Below, piece by piece: positions 37,056 through 50,400 of a DNA stretch of 64,000 bases (position 1 is the stretch's first letter; every line of letters begins with the position of its first letter). The stretch covers positions 21,132,476-21,196,475 of the forward strand of contig CM076653.1 in the NCBI GenBank assembly GCA_038496675.1, read 5' to 3'. The notes beneath the pieces are model-generated. The model did not search any database. It saw only the letters and a list, made by a program, of their open reading frames with translations, and was not told the origin of the DNA. A program made the position numbers and the translations under genes. Origin of the DNA: Rachycentron canadum (taxonomy: Eukaryota; Chordata; Actinopteri; Carangiformes; Rachycentridae).

Positions 37056-40000
37056 ATATGATGGCGGCTGATAGCAGAAAGGCTATACACTGGGGTTGGA
37101 GTTGCTTCTTTGGCCACTTGAGTCCTGCATGTAATTTGAAGGTTATGATGAATTCAGCTAAATGTTGGTTTGAGGTCCTTCTTCAAATACCCATGGGTGT
37201 CATTCTATCTTTTCTTCAAAGGATAAATTACACATTAAACATATACAACATGAAATGTTATCATTCATCTGTGACTGACTGTGCAGTGTCCTTACAAAGT
37301 CTGGGAATTCAGCATTATTTGCAGTTGCGTCTACTAAACTATGCAACTGTGAACTGGTGTTGCTGTCTGTGGCATGGACATGTGGGTCTTTTGTGCTCTC
37401 ATTTTGGCTACTCTTCAAAATATTATCCTGTGTGCAAAGAAGAATGAGGCAGCAGTGGTACTGGGGTACAAATGCCATGCTTGCACATCTTGAATGGAGT
37501 AGAATAATGTGGGAAAACTTGGAGAGCTTGAACATGAGCGACATGCAGAGGTGTGGTGGGAGATGCAATCTCTTTGCTGAATAAGGCAAACAAGTCAGTG
37601 TTTATGTATTTATTTTTTTTTATTGACAGCACAGTCTGTTCTGTAGAATAGAACACTTCAGTCCCTGAACAGAATAAATTGCTCAAAATAATCTTAATTC
37701 CTCATCTTTTTTTCCCCCTGTTCTCTACTGTTACAGTTTATTTAAAAAAAATAAAGTTAGCATGGCTATATGTGTTGCATACATTTACAATATAATAACA
37801 GTTTCCCCTCTGAGGTTAACACAAATCGATAAAGATAAATCAACGCACTGTACACAAATATATGGCCCTACAGCAGAATTACTGTTTGAAATAACTTACA
37901 TTCAGATGATTCAAGTGACACACACCAACAAGCACACAGATGAACACACACCAACTCCTTGTTGCATCAGTCTTGGCACTTGGTATCAATATTAAATACT
38001 GTGAATTATTGTCTAATTTTTTTTCTAATTTTCTCCAAAATGTTCTGCTGTTATAAATCCAGCTTTTAGACAATTGCTGTACCCATTGTTTTAAATGGAA
38101 ATGTCTTTACAAGCCATTTTACTAAGTGCCACAAAATGTTATTCATGAAACCATAATGACAAAACTGTCCAATCAAAAATGATTCAAAAGGTCAGTGACA
38201 ATTCAAAATATAAATAAAAGTCCACTTAAACATATACAATGGATGTTCAGTTTTACGTCTGCCTCTAATAATCTAAGCATGTAATAAATATATTTAATGA
38301 TCATTAATCTCAACAACATTGCAAGTTTAATCCCTTAATCATTAAGGATTTCAACAGATCACTGCCAGCGTATGAGCCAGCCATTTTCCTTTCATTCATG
38401 GGTCAGTCAGACAATTGTTCACTGGCCCAGACTCAATGTCCAACTCCAGACTTAAACTAAGACCTGCATGATCAGTCAAGCACCCGACCACTCTCTTTTC
38501 AAATAGTCAAGTTAAGTTTAAGGTGGACACTGGAACTGGACCAAAAACTTCCCTTCAGCAACAAACTCTGATAAAAGCTCACTCTTGTTCTTAAAACCAA
38601 CATTTGGATACTTTACATCAACGTTTTTACAATTACATTCAGAAATATACAAATCTCCCAATGCTTAATATTGCTTTACATTTTTTCACCCACATGCTTG
38701 ATTGATTTTGACAGAATAAATTATATGGTGTCAGTGTGTATGCAATACTTGCACAGCAATGAAGAAGTAAGGTGAATCTGCTGTGTCTGTGTTGCAAGCA
38801 AAGATACTTCAATTCTGTTGTTTTGATTTAACCCAGTTTTTATGTGGGCGTAACTTTGGTTTGAGTGAGAAGTTGGGGCGAAGCAGGGCCTGTGGCAGGC
38901 TTTACTTTCTGATCTTCAGCTCCCATCTGCATTTTGTTGAGTATGGAATGATGAGTATGAGTATGGTAAGATTGGAGGTGACCCGAAATGAGAAAATCTA
39001 AACAAAACAGTTAAGGTGTTTTACCACTCACATATATTGTATAGCTGGACCTGATGGTATCACTGTGTATGTGCTACTTGTTCCTGTGGAGTTTAAACAA
39101 ACAGGATGCTTCACCCACAATAATCAATAGGCAAAAATAGACACAGGCATAAATGAGGATGTGTGGGGCTCACTCAGCTGGTTCATATGCTAATAATGTA
39201 ATTTCCACAATTATTCCACAATCTAATGAAAGGCAAAAGGATTAATCAAATCAAACAAATGCAAACCCATACAATGAGATAAAGTGTATTAGATGTGTTT
39301 AGGCACATAAGAATATTCAGTCACAGCAAGAGGACACATTAAAGCCCCAATCCAGATTGTTTGTTTCAAACTACATATTCCACACATACAGAGAGGAGAG
39401 AGAGAGGCGCTGGTAGAAATTATTCTCTTGTGCTAATGCCAGTGTGACATTATAGCATCAATTTATCTCCAGTGAAATTACAGAATTAAAAATACCACAG
39501 TGGCCCAAATATAAGATATAAATACTGCAAATGCTGAGATGACAAAGCTTTTATAAATACCGTATGAGATCAAAAGCCAAAAACACTGTTTGTTTTGGAT
39601 CCTGTTACAGATGTGTCATTTGCAATGGTCACCAACGTGGAAAAATTCCAGGGACTTTTATTTTGCAGTTTCAGAGTGGAAACCTGCTAGCCTAAGGAAA
39701 TTAAGGCTACAAGTCACATGATACTTCATACAGCATTTTCTTAAACAGTAATAAATGCTGTAGTAAATGTGTAATGTTGTTGAATTAACATGACTACACA
39801 ATAGTCGACTATAAATAAGATCAATAAAAATCAATCGTATATTCAGGCCAGTGCAGTAAATTTTAAATTTATGCCACCTTTTTCCAGTGGACTCATTCAG
39901 GATGGGGAAACGGAGACTAAAACCAGGTTATGGGAAATGTCTGCCATACTTTCACCAGATTGGGCCTTTAATATTATACTGAATATGACACACTATTTTG

Positions 40001-40105
40001 CATACACAATATTCAATTACAATGAACACAGGAAGGCAACATACTCCATTATTAGCCCGACATATGAGTATAGTAACACAGTGTAACAGTTTCAGCCACC
40101 ACTGG
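37056..40105. other. Intergenic / trak1 downstream, nothing recognised
   Basis: Two overlapping 129-codon frames on opposite strands near 37.1-37.6 kb have no recognisable domain and I do not call them. The rest is AT-rich and unremarkable. Confidence 0.5.
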
Positions 40106-40111
40106 TTTATT
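40106..40111 (-). other. trak1: Candidate trak1 polyadenylation signal
   Basis: The minus strand reads AATAAA here, about 290 bases past the trak1 stop codon. It is the first canonical signal after the stop, so the 3' UTR would be short, ending near 40085..40095. Later signals cannot be excluded. Confidence 0.45.
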
Positions 40112-40397
40112 CATCACCTTTTCATTGGGTTTATGTTGATCAGACTGATGCTTGCTCAACCAGTTGGAGTGTGGACAGGTTAGAAAAGATGACTTATTGT
40201 TTAATTGAGTCTGTGGGTGGATTGTATCATTCAGTTTAGGGACTCGCCATAGTGGAAGGATGTATGTATAGTTACGTATTGTATTTGGTTTTGTAAATAC
40301 ATTTGTGTGTGCACATGTAGTCATGTCAGAGTATTGTACTGCAGAATTGATGTATTTTTCTGTTGTACTATGGACTAATACACTAAATATTTCCTAT

Positions 40398-41451
40398 TTA
40401 TGTCACAGTTTCATTATCACTGTGTTGGTCACTGCTTGTTGGCCTGGTGTGTTTTTGTATTATTGTCTGTGGTGTGACTGCTTCCAGTGCATGTAGTGTC
40501 TGTGGTATGTGAATGGGCTTTGTGACCAGTGTGTGATTTATTTGCTTTTTGCCCATTTCTTGTGTGTGCACTGTGTGTTGTGTATTTGGGTTTTGCATCG
40601 TATGTGGTATAAGTATCTCTGTGCTGGGTGGACCTCCTGGGTCTTTCATAGCCATACTTGCCCCCACCATGGCAGGATAGCTTCGATTCCTCCTGAGTCC
40701 TGCATTCAGTCCTGGAAGCCCCCCACCTAGAGCACTGCTTCCCAGTCCAGTGGAGCTAAAGGGGGCTAAAAGAGCATTCCCAGATGACACTGAAGCAGTA
40801 AGAGGGGCAAGGGTTCGGAAACTTTTCAGTTTGTCCACAAGTCGCAGGTTCAGCATCTCTGCTTGGCTGTCATCATCTGCCTGGGCCCCTCGCTCCCTCT
40901 CTGCCTCCCCCAGCACTTCTCTCAGAATGGTACGAGCTGGTTTAGAAGCGAGGAAGGTGTCATAGTATGGAGGGTCATCAGCGGTAGGGCTGAACTGAAA
41001 AACGGGGCCAGTAGTGGCAGAAGATGCAGATTTGGAGCGAGGGGAGTTGGGCGGGGTGGAGGGCTGCAGGAGAAGGGTGTCTGGGCGTTTCACCAACCGT
41101 CTCACATCAGTCTCACCTGCTGTGTCGGTGTACCTCTGTGCCTGCGCTCCTCCCTCAGGTGTTGAAGCATCGCTGGAAAACAACCCTCGGTCCCAGCTTC
41201 GGGGGTTATACACAGATGCAGAGATCCCACGCTCCAGCAGCAGGCGCACCAGGCCTAGAGAGGTACTGGTGGTCTTAGTGGAGTCCCGAAGGTTGGTGGA
41301 GGATTCAGCCAGGGAAAGAGACAAGGAGAGGCGCCGTGGAGTGCAGCAGGGGGTGTAGGAGGGTGTATGTGGAGTAGAGAAGGGTATGGGAGAGGAAGCA
41401 GGGGTAGGGGTGCCAACATAAGCACTGCTGTAACAAGAGGCCATAGCTGGG
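40398..41451 (-). CDS. trak1: trak1 last coding exon
   Basis: It opens after cttcag, encodes 350 residues and ends TAA. It starts with a Ser/Thr/Pro-rich part containing CTPRRLSLSLSLAES, where the LS pair is repeated three times (mammals, as I recall, have RRLSLAES once). Next come STSLGLVRLLLERGISASVY, STPPNSPRS, YDTFLASKPARTILREV, NLRLVDKLKSF, and LRRNRSYPAMVGASM, all in the order of TRAK1. After that about 80 residues, rich in T, H, Q and P, are not recognisable and appear fish-specific. The C-terminal region of TRAKs is implicated in cargo and mitochondrial association. Confidence 0.93.
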
Positions 41452-44400
41452 CTGAAGATGGAGGGGTGAGGACAGAGAAGGGAGAGATGGAGAGATGAAA
41501 TGATGAGGAAATGGGAAAGAGAGGAAAAGAAAAGGAGGAAGGTTCCAGGAAAACAAACAGTATGGGAACAGAGAAAGACACATACACATTAGTTATCAAG
41601 TCTTAACACTTTCAGAGACAATCATGAACAATTGTAAGGAGACAATTTACATTAAACATCCCATAACCATCTGTTTTGGCAACTGTGTGCAATTTAGTTT
41701 AGACTTCATCACACTTATCTGTCATACAACTGAACTGAGATATCTACAGTTATCTACAGAGGCCAATTAGACATCTTAACACACAAAGTTATTTATTAGA
41801 TGCTTGAATGTAGCTATAAGGTGAAAATAAAGTCCAATTCTAGCTTTCAGCTTCATCTCATGGTTTTCATTTAGCCAATGCAGCTGCAATTGATTTGATG
41901 TTCAGACAACCACTGTTATCTCACACTTTTATTGATGCTCCCATCACTGTTGTAAATAATATTATATGCCTTCTTCTCCGAGTGGGTGTGATATATATGA
42001 TACAATCTTGATATGATAAATGCAGAATATGTGGAATCCTCCACCAAACATCAGCTTTGAAACAAAACAGGGACTTCTCTCCCATACATGACCACTTGTT
42101 ATCACCTGACCAAGGGACCAAATTAACACATGACACAGCTGCATTTGCTGAATGAAGACCATTAAATATGCTTGAAAGGTAGAGTTGGACATTTTTGCTT
42201 ACTTTCCACTAGATGCTGTTCCCAAAGGTCAAGAATGAACATCTGTATTCAAATCCTGACAAAGGTGGATTTGATTAGTGATTGGAGCCACAGCATTAAG
42301 TCACTCATTGGCTTGTTAGTTAGAGCATGTGACTGTTAATATTAGAGGAAATGTCTGTGTAGATCCACAGGTCTGTGACTATCTGGGTTGTTAACTTTGC
42401 AATGCACTCCCATGCAATGCACTCCCATGCATTTCCTCACCCACATGCACCACAGCGGGTGCACTCAATGGGTCTGCTCTACTCCAGCCATGACAAGCAT
42501 ATGATACAACTCCACTTCATCTTCCTCATCACATGACCTGCCAAGGCCAATCAGACAGTAGTGTATGAACCAGTTGCTGTGCCATCAGAGTAAATTGGTG
42601 GGGGACACAGTGGAGAACTTTATTCAAGTTAAGTGACACAGTAACTGGCAGTAACTAAATGTTACTGCTGTTGGTTTTATTTTATATTTTAAGGAGATCT
42701 TCCTATTAACAGTAGATTTAACCCCAGTGATCTCCTCTTATTGTACCACAAATATATAATGCAATCTATGGAGCGCATGACAAATGACTAGTTTCCATCA
42801 CATGTTCATAGTACTTAAATTTCACACATCCTTTGAAAACACAAAAAGAAAACAACGTTACTACTGGCAAAGTATATTTAAAAAGTAAAGAGAAAGAAAA
42901 AGAAAAAGAAGAAGGTGATTACCTTGGGGACACTGAGGTCAGCTGATCAGAGGGGTGGAGAATCCTGCAGGTGGTAAAGGTGTATGTGGAGCTAGTATGG
43001 GACATACACTTCCCCGGGAAATTAACTACAGGTGAGGAGAAGGTAAGGAAGGATAGCAAAACAGAAGGAAAGGACGTTAGTTTTTGGACAAAATGGTACC
43101 AAATAGCTCTGCGAAAACACTTTGCACAAGAAAGTGGGAAAAATAAGCCATGATCAAAGTACGAGCCCCAAGAAAAAGCACTAGCATCCATTTGCTCTTT
43201 AATTTCTATATTCTATATTCTATATTGAACTTAGCCAAGTTTACCAACAGCCAATTTCATGAGAAATTTGTTGCTTAAAATGAAAAAAAAAAAAAAAAAA
43301 ATCAGCTGATTTCATGAAATGGAAATGTCCCAATGATTGGAGGTGAAAGATAATTTCAAATTCAATTCAATTTCCACAAAGTAAACAGACATTAATTCAC
43401 CACCATTATATGTCTGTATAGAGATGTTTCGGTCAATGTTAATTATACCTTTATGCTTTATGATTTTTAAAAGATGTTAATGATTATTGTTGTTGAAATC
43501 AAAATGGTTCATTATTATTGTTCCATAATGTTGTCTCTTGAAATTAGCTCAAGAAGAAATGCCCTGGAGAAGAGAATAAGTTATAATATACACTGACTGA
43601 TCTAATGCATCTGGCATGATTTTCCAAATCAAATGTCACATAATGAGTTAATTTTTTTTCTTTCTGATTGGGTATTCCTTAAGTTACAAGTACACAGTAC
43701 TGTAATACATGCACCAAGGAGGAGTACTGTGTCTGCAGGAAGGTGACCCGGCACCAAAGCCACTGAGTCAACTCCAATAACCAACCGTGGGAGTCATGTG
43801 TTCATGTGACCTGGACAGCTGCACTAATAATGCCTGATATAGACACATGCACATACGTGACTTTAGCCATGATATTTCTGCATCCATGTACTTGTGTGGC
43901 TTAGTGCAAGTTGTGACATTCAGAAGAAACCGAATAAGTCCTCATGGTTTAGTTAAGTTCAGTTATTAAAACTGAATGATAGCCCATAAGAAATGTGTGC
44001 TGCAGGTCACCACTGGGATGAGTACCACAAATGACACCAAAACAAAGAAATGGGAAGATTTGATTGAAAATTAGGTGTGTTTGTTTGAAATAAAGCAATG
44101 AATGGCAGTGAAAGAGCAAAGAATTTAGGAGGATGATCAGGAGGATGTAAGTAAAATAAAGAACAAAAAAATACAAGTACTCAGTTTTGATGGGGTTCGA
44201 TGGCTTCACACATGGACGGCCAGTGGGATAGGTGGGTGTTGGGTGTGTACACATGAGTGTAATCGTGCAGGAAGGGATGTCACTTTGGGAGTATGAGATG
44301 TCCAGTGAATGCCTTCCCCAAACCCCCCTCCCCTTTATCCCTTTGCACCAAGGGTTACAAGGGAGGGTGGATGCAGTGCTGTAACCCCAGCTAAGAGGCT

Positions 44401-47400
44401 CCCTCACCAGGCATGTGATCCACTGTGGCAGGCTGTAAAAGCTCCTTGAGGTCCATGTGTCCATTCATCATCATCTCAGAGGAAGAAGGGAGAGGAGAAG
44501 AAGATGGGGGGAGGCTGGATAAGGAAAGGGGTGTGTTTCCAACAAGTCCGTCTTTTCCGAGCATTGTTTCTTTTGCCCCACACATTTCTCCATGCAATGT
44601 TTCCGATTGGCTATTGTCATCTATGCCACCATTTCTGTTGCGGCAGACAGAGGGAGTAGAGGTAGAGCACGGCAGATCCAAAGGAGCAGTACTTCCTTCT
44701 GACAAGACAGTAAATGAGTCACAGGAGACTTCATCCTCCTCTGGTTGGTCCAGTTGCCAGCTGTCTTCCTGTCCCTGCTCATGTGCTAAAGTGCGGAATC
44801 CCTTCGTGACCACACCAGGCCGATGATCCAGCAGAGCGCCCATGTGGGGTTGAGCCAACTGCTGCCATGCATGGAGTGTAGCAGAGCCTGAAAGAAAAGG
44901 AGAGGAAAAGTGGATGTTATCTAAGTCCATGTTATTCTGCTCTCCACCACAAATACGTATAATCAAATTAATATACAGTATCTCCATCATATATTTCCAA
45001 TGCCATACTAGTTCTTTTCAAGTGATTTTAGGTTAACGTCAGCAGTGTTGAAATAAACATAGGAAATGTGAACAGAATAAACTGTCAAATGTCAGACTTT
45101 CATGATTCAGATTTTCATGTTTTCAATGCTGAAGGGATATTTAATACACAGCTAGAAAAATGTTTATACCACTGGTATAAAATCTTCCACACCCCTGTTT
45201 TCTCAGTTATCTCATGAGTAACTGAATGACTTGTATAATACTTCCACAATATTAGGGGATGTCACAGATCTGTGTCACTTAAGTTAATAGCAGTATACAA
45301 CCCGAACCGGAATAATTTCTGTATTTAAATGTGCAGTGAAGCTTTTTACTGGTACACGTTATACTGTATATGAACAGAAGCATATCGTAAAGACATGTAG
45401 ATGCATATTAACCATCACAATCCAGGTCACTCATGCTCACACAGACAGGCCAAGGCATATTCTTAGATTATTGCAATACTTCTCCATGCAGTACATTACA
45501 GACCCTATCTCACATACCTATATTTTTAAGTGTCCTTAAACCTCTTAAATTTAACTAATTTCAAGTCCGATGAGTGGTTGTTTGCACATCGGTCCCTTAA
45601 GAAATGTCAGTAAACAAACTCATAAGACCAGCACAAAAAGAATGAGAGAAAAGGGATAATGAGAAAATTAGTAAGATTTTATTCAAAAAGTCATCAACAA
45701 AGAAAACAGACAAGTTGAACAGAAAAATAAGTAAAGTGCAGAGAGAAGACAAACCCAAAATGAAGAAGAAAAAGATGAACAGAAGAGGAGTGAAAGGGGT
45801 GGATAGTGAATGCAGTTAAATGTCGCTATTGTAGAGTCAGAAATCTGTGGATTGGTGTTTGTACACTAAAAGTAACATCGTCTCTATTTAATAGATTTCA
45901 TAACCTCCCAAACCCAGACTAAGTTTATTTTTTACAAAATTTTTAGATTGTTTTGAGTGGTACAGTTTTGTTATCTGACAGCAGCTAGACTGATCAGGTG
46001 TATGACAAATACCAAATCAGCATATTTTGACACTTCATATATACATGAAGTGTTGTAATGCTGTTTGAACACTAGGTGGTGACATAAAATAAGAAATACA
46101 TCTGGTTACATATCTTCAGGTTTGAGGCTGTTGTCACCATTTTTTTGGCCAATCAGACAATGTTAGGATATGGAAATAGTAAGTTGTATATTAACTGCTT
46201 TCCAGTTCTCTGTATCTTTAATGGCCTCATTGTGTAGATAAATACCTGACAGCAAATATATCAAAAATTCAACTGTACAAACCCAACAACCAATAAAGTA
46301 TGGAAATAAATAATGATAGGATAATAAAACATATTCTATTTAAAAAAAACAAGGCACAAGAAAATCTATAAATACATTAAGTACAGTACGTACCATTTAA
46401 AAAATATCACATACTGACTCACCTATTGCAAAAGCAGTGTAAAGTGCTCGCCTCATGTGATGTATTTGCAAATGCAACATCAAGAAACATGCATTGTTCT
46501 CACATAAAATGTTTTTAACCTCACATCAACTTAACTCACAATAGTGTATTTTAACCTCTGTATGGTATGGTATGGTGTATACCTTCATACCTGTTGAGTT
46601 TTTAAAAAGTAAATATTACTATGTGTTTATATTTCAAACCAGCAGCGTGGCTGTGTATGTCTAAAGTAAAAAGAGTGCTGGAGATTCAAGCTGCCTTCCT
46701 GTTGTTCTAACACCTCCAGCAGGCCTGTGACTGGTGCCAGTGGGGCTCTGAGGTGAGGCTGTGAGTGTGGCAGGCTGCTCAGCTCCAGCACACTAGAGCT
46801 TCTCCGCAGGTTCTTAGGATCCTGTGATGCACTCAGAACGATCTTAGACTGACTGCGGTTATGGAAAATCAGATATTGATTCTGCTGCTCATTCTCAAGG
46901 ACTTCACCTTGGTTGTGTTTTTGGCTTTGATGAATCTGGGTATAACTTTGAGGAGGATGTAGAAAAAAATTTGAATTTTGTGTCATGTTCTGGGTTTGAT
47001 TTGGTTCATTGTGCAAGGTTTTCTGATTCTCTTTTTCATTACATGAAGAATTAGAGGTTTTGTGACTCTGAGAGGAATAATCACCTTCTAGCGGCTTTAC
47101 AATCTGCAGTTTCTCTGGCAGGTAGGATCGTGCTGTGAAGGAGTATCCCGACCAGACACTTCCGAAGGAAGGATGCGAGCACAGTGACAACAGGCTCTCA
47201 GTTGGGGTCCCTGGGCCTCCGCTGGCCTCCCCACCTTGTTTTTCCTCCTCTTTGGCCAGATAAGCCAACTTTCTCTCCCTCTCTTCCTCAAAAAAGCGCT
47301 TCTCTGAGAGGTAGTTGTCACGGCGGAGGGACAGGCGTCGAAGGGCTGCTTCCAGGTCCCTGCTGCCAGGGGTCCCTGGAGTACCAGGGGGGCGCTTGTT

Positions 47401-50400
47401 AGAGTCCTCTGACCTGAAGCAGGAGACATAGTTTTAGTGAATAGTTTTAAAAGTATGTCTATCACTGTTTTATTGTGCACGTTTTAGTTGGTCTCTGTTG
47501 TTCTAGATAAAGACAGGAGCTACTGACTGAAATCTAAAACTGAGATTTATGTACTTGGTTGCTAATAACTCTAGAACAGAAATCCAAGTATAAACCACAC
47601 CAACTCATACCAAGGACCATAGAGGAAGCTGTGCCCCCTTGGTTACTTAAGATAAAGAGGGAGAAACAGCAAACAAATGGCAAAAACTAAACTAAGTGAT
47701 AATTAAATAGCACCAAATATTAAAAATCTAAAATTCAAGTCAATAATAATAATGAAAGTCAAGTTGTCCATACCCATCATCTGGACACTCCAGGATACTG
47801 CTAGTCCTGTTGTCCAGGATGATCCCACTTCCTGTCTCGCTACCATAAATGGAGTTTGAGCGAGGTGTGCCCATCCTGCTGGAGCGCCCTGAGGTGAAGC
47901 ATGATGTCTGATTGGAACCTGGGATGTTGAGAGGGGAGGGGGCTAGCGATGTACGCTGCTGACGCATCAGGTTGAGGTTCTTTACTGTCTGGAACACTCG
48001 TTTAGGGTGCAGTCTGAAGAAACATGATGGCATAAATATGGAATGAATATGGATTTTATATTATGATATTAGACCGAATCATTAATAACCCTACCTCAAT
48101 CTAAGCCTTCTTTTTAAGGTGAAAAATTGGATTTACCTCTGCTCTTCTACATCTGGATCATCCATTTGAAGTTCCTTCCTCATGGTACCCTCTATTTCTG
48201 CTGCTAAAGAGTCCTAGAGAAGAAGGAAAAAGTTTGCTTTTTAATCTACTAGGGCTCTGAATCAGACAGATTTGTTAATGAATGATAAAACTGGTAACAT
48301 TCACTGTAAATATTTAGCTCAAGTTTGGGGTTATAGCTTTAATATTATTAGTTATAAATTTATATTGAAAAGACAAAGACTGAAGTATCATTAAGTTGCA
48401 AATGGTTGAAGATTAATGATCCGTCTCTAAAGCCACCTTCCTCCCTGCTTCTCTGTTGCTCCCTCACTTACCATCGGGAACAAACCCAGAGAGTGGAAAC
48501 GCCTCGGAGTGCTGAGTGGTAGAGTTTTATTCCTTAAGTTCTTTAGTTCCTCCTGAGCTTCATGAAGCATCTCCATGCACTCTGCGTACTTATCTTGGAA
48601 CTCCCTCAACTGAAGGAGGTGAAAGCAGGTAACTTAGGACATTTAAATTAGTTGAAGACCAAATACAGATGTATAGGAACAATTACTACTGATGACTAGA
48701 GACAGTTTGGTTCATATAAATCAGACTGCTCTTTATCTGTGCATATATCTAATGGCTATACATTTGATATGATTTTAACTCCAAATGTTTGCAGGGTGAA
48801 GATTTCAAATACAGATTAAATTTCATATATGGTGTTTTGTTGTAACAACAATTCAAGAATTGAAATTAGGGTAGAGTGCTACTGATGGTCCTGGAAAATA
48901 CAACAAGGCCATGATCAGTGGGTTGTAGATTGTCTTACCTCAGCAGTGAGTTGTCGCTGGGCGTCTTTGGCTGCTCCTAAGTGCTGAGTCAGCTCCTCGT
49001 TCTCCACAGCATACTGTACACAGCCCAGACAAAAAAAAAGACAACAGATATGAAAAACACTAAAGCTACAATATGAAATCTGTTGCACAAATGTACTAAA
49101 TATAAATTACTCATGCTACATGAGTTATTTCCACATAGTTACAGAAAATCTATATTTAATATTATCGATTTAAGACATGTCGGGAGTTTCATACCAGCTT
49201 AGCCTTCTTCTGGAGGTCTACTATCTGGGAAAGGAGGTGAGTGATCTCCTCCTGCTGCCTGGAGGCATCCTCAGACTTCCTGGCCAGTTCTTCAGCCAGG
49301 GAGGAAATTTGAAGGTTGGCTCCACCTGCAAAACAGGAATAGGTGCTCAGCAAAGCTAATTTACTGCCTCACTGCCCTTAGACAGCGAGGAAATGATTCA
49401 TATCACTTCACTGTCACCAGCCTCTACAATATTAGGCCGGTTTTTTAAATACTCACGTAGTTCTTTGACACAGTCATTGACAAGTTGCTGTTCTTTCTCC
49501 TCATAGGAGATAGTTTCTGTCTCCAAATGACTGGCCTGAAGAAAAAACAAAAGATATAACTAATCAATACCACACACTGTAAATATTAATTACCTCAGTC
49601 AATAACTCCTGAATGCAGAAATGGTGACTGCTTGACTTTTGAGTGAAAACAGTCAGTATTGCTGCCAACATACTAAATTAAAAAGACTTCAGGATAGTTG
49701 TGAGACCACAGCAGTACGAGTACTAAGTATTGTGTTAACCCTTTATAAAAATATTGCGTGTGTTGGCAGGAGCTTCTGTATGTGTACCTCAGATCGCAAT
49801 GATTTGTTTTCTTCCTCCAGATCTTTGAGTTTCTTCTGTAAGCAGTCCAGGGGGAAAAAAGTTGGAGGTGACACATTGGGTTCACTGAGACGCACACTGA
49901 AAACACAGGCACACATGTGAGAGTTTGTATTAGTGTGGGTCACATTTTTACACACTTGTATTTTCATACAACAATAAAACTTGCAGTAAACTTTTAGAGA
50001 ATGACTAGAGGTACAAAGAAACATCTTATACTCTAACTGAATTACTGAGCTATCGCATATTGCTTGCATTAAATCTGAATAGTGTTGCATGACTGAATTG
50101 CATAATATTTTATCAAGAGTAAGAAAAGAAAAAGAAGAAAAAGGTCATTATAGGTGAGGAGAGGTGGTGACTGAAAGGAGACATACGGTGTGGAGGTTGT
50201 AGACTCTCCCTCACTTTCCTCAGCAGCGCTGGTATAGAACTGTAGTAGTTCATCTTTCATGGACAAATCATGACGCAGCTGAGAAACCTTTATGTGTAAA
50301 AATAGAAGGAGACGCGCAGATAGATAGATGAACAAAAGAGGCAATGGCTACAGTGGCAATGTTGTACTTTCCCAAACCCTTGCAGATATTTTATGTACTT

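Noticed and set aside
37058..37589. Two overlapping 129-codon frames, one on each strand
   Set aside because: No recognisable domain, no splice context, and both strands open over the same bases, which points to chance composition.
40509..41358. Several plus-strand frames of 71 to 114 codons
   Set aside because: They are antisense shadows of the trak1 last exon.
42300..42345. tRNA A-box-like TTGTTAGTTAGAGCATGTGA
   Set aside because: No B box or cloverleaf downstream, so it is not called as a tRNA or SINE.
44425..44826. 133-codon plus-strand frame
   Set aside because: It is antisense to the trak1 Milton-domain exon, whose homology is clear on the other strand.
46030..46053. 9-bp hairpin ACACTTCAT/ATGAAGTGT
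   Set aside because: Short and AT-rich; expected by chance in a region of this size.
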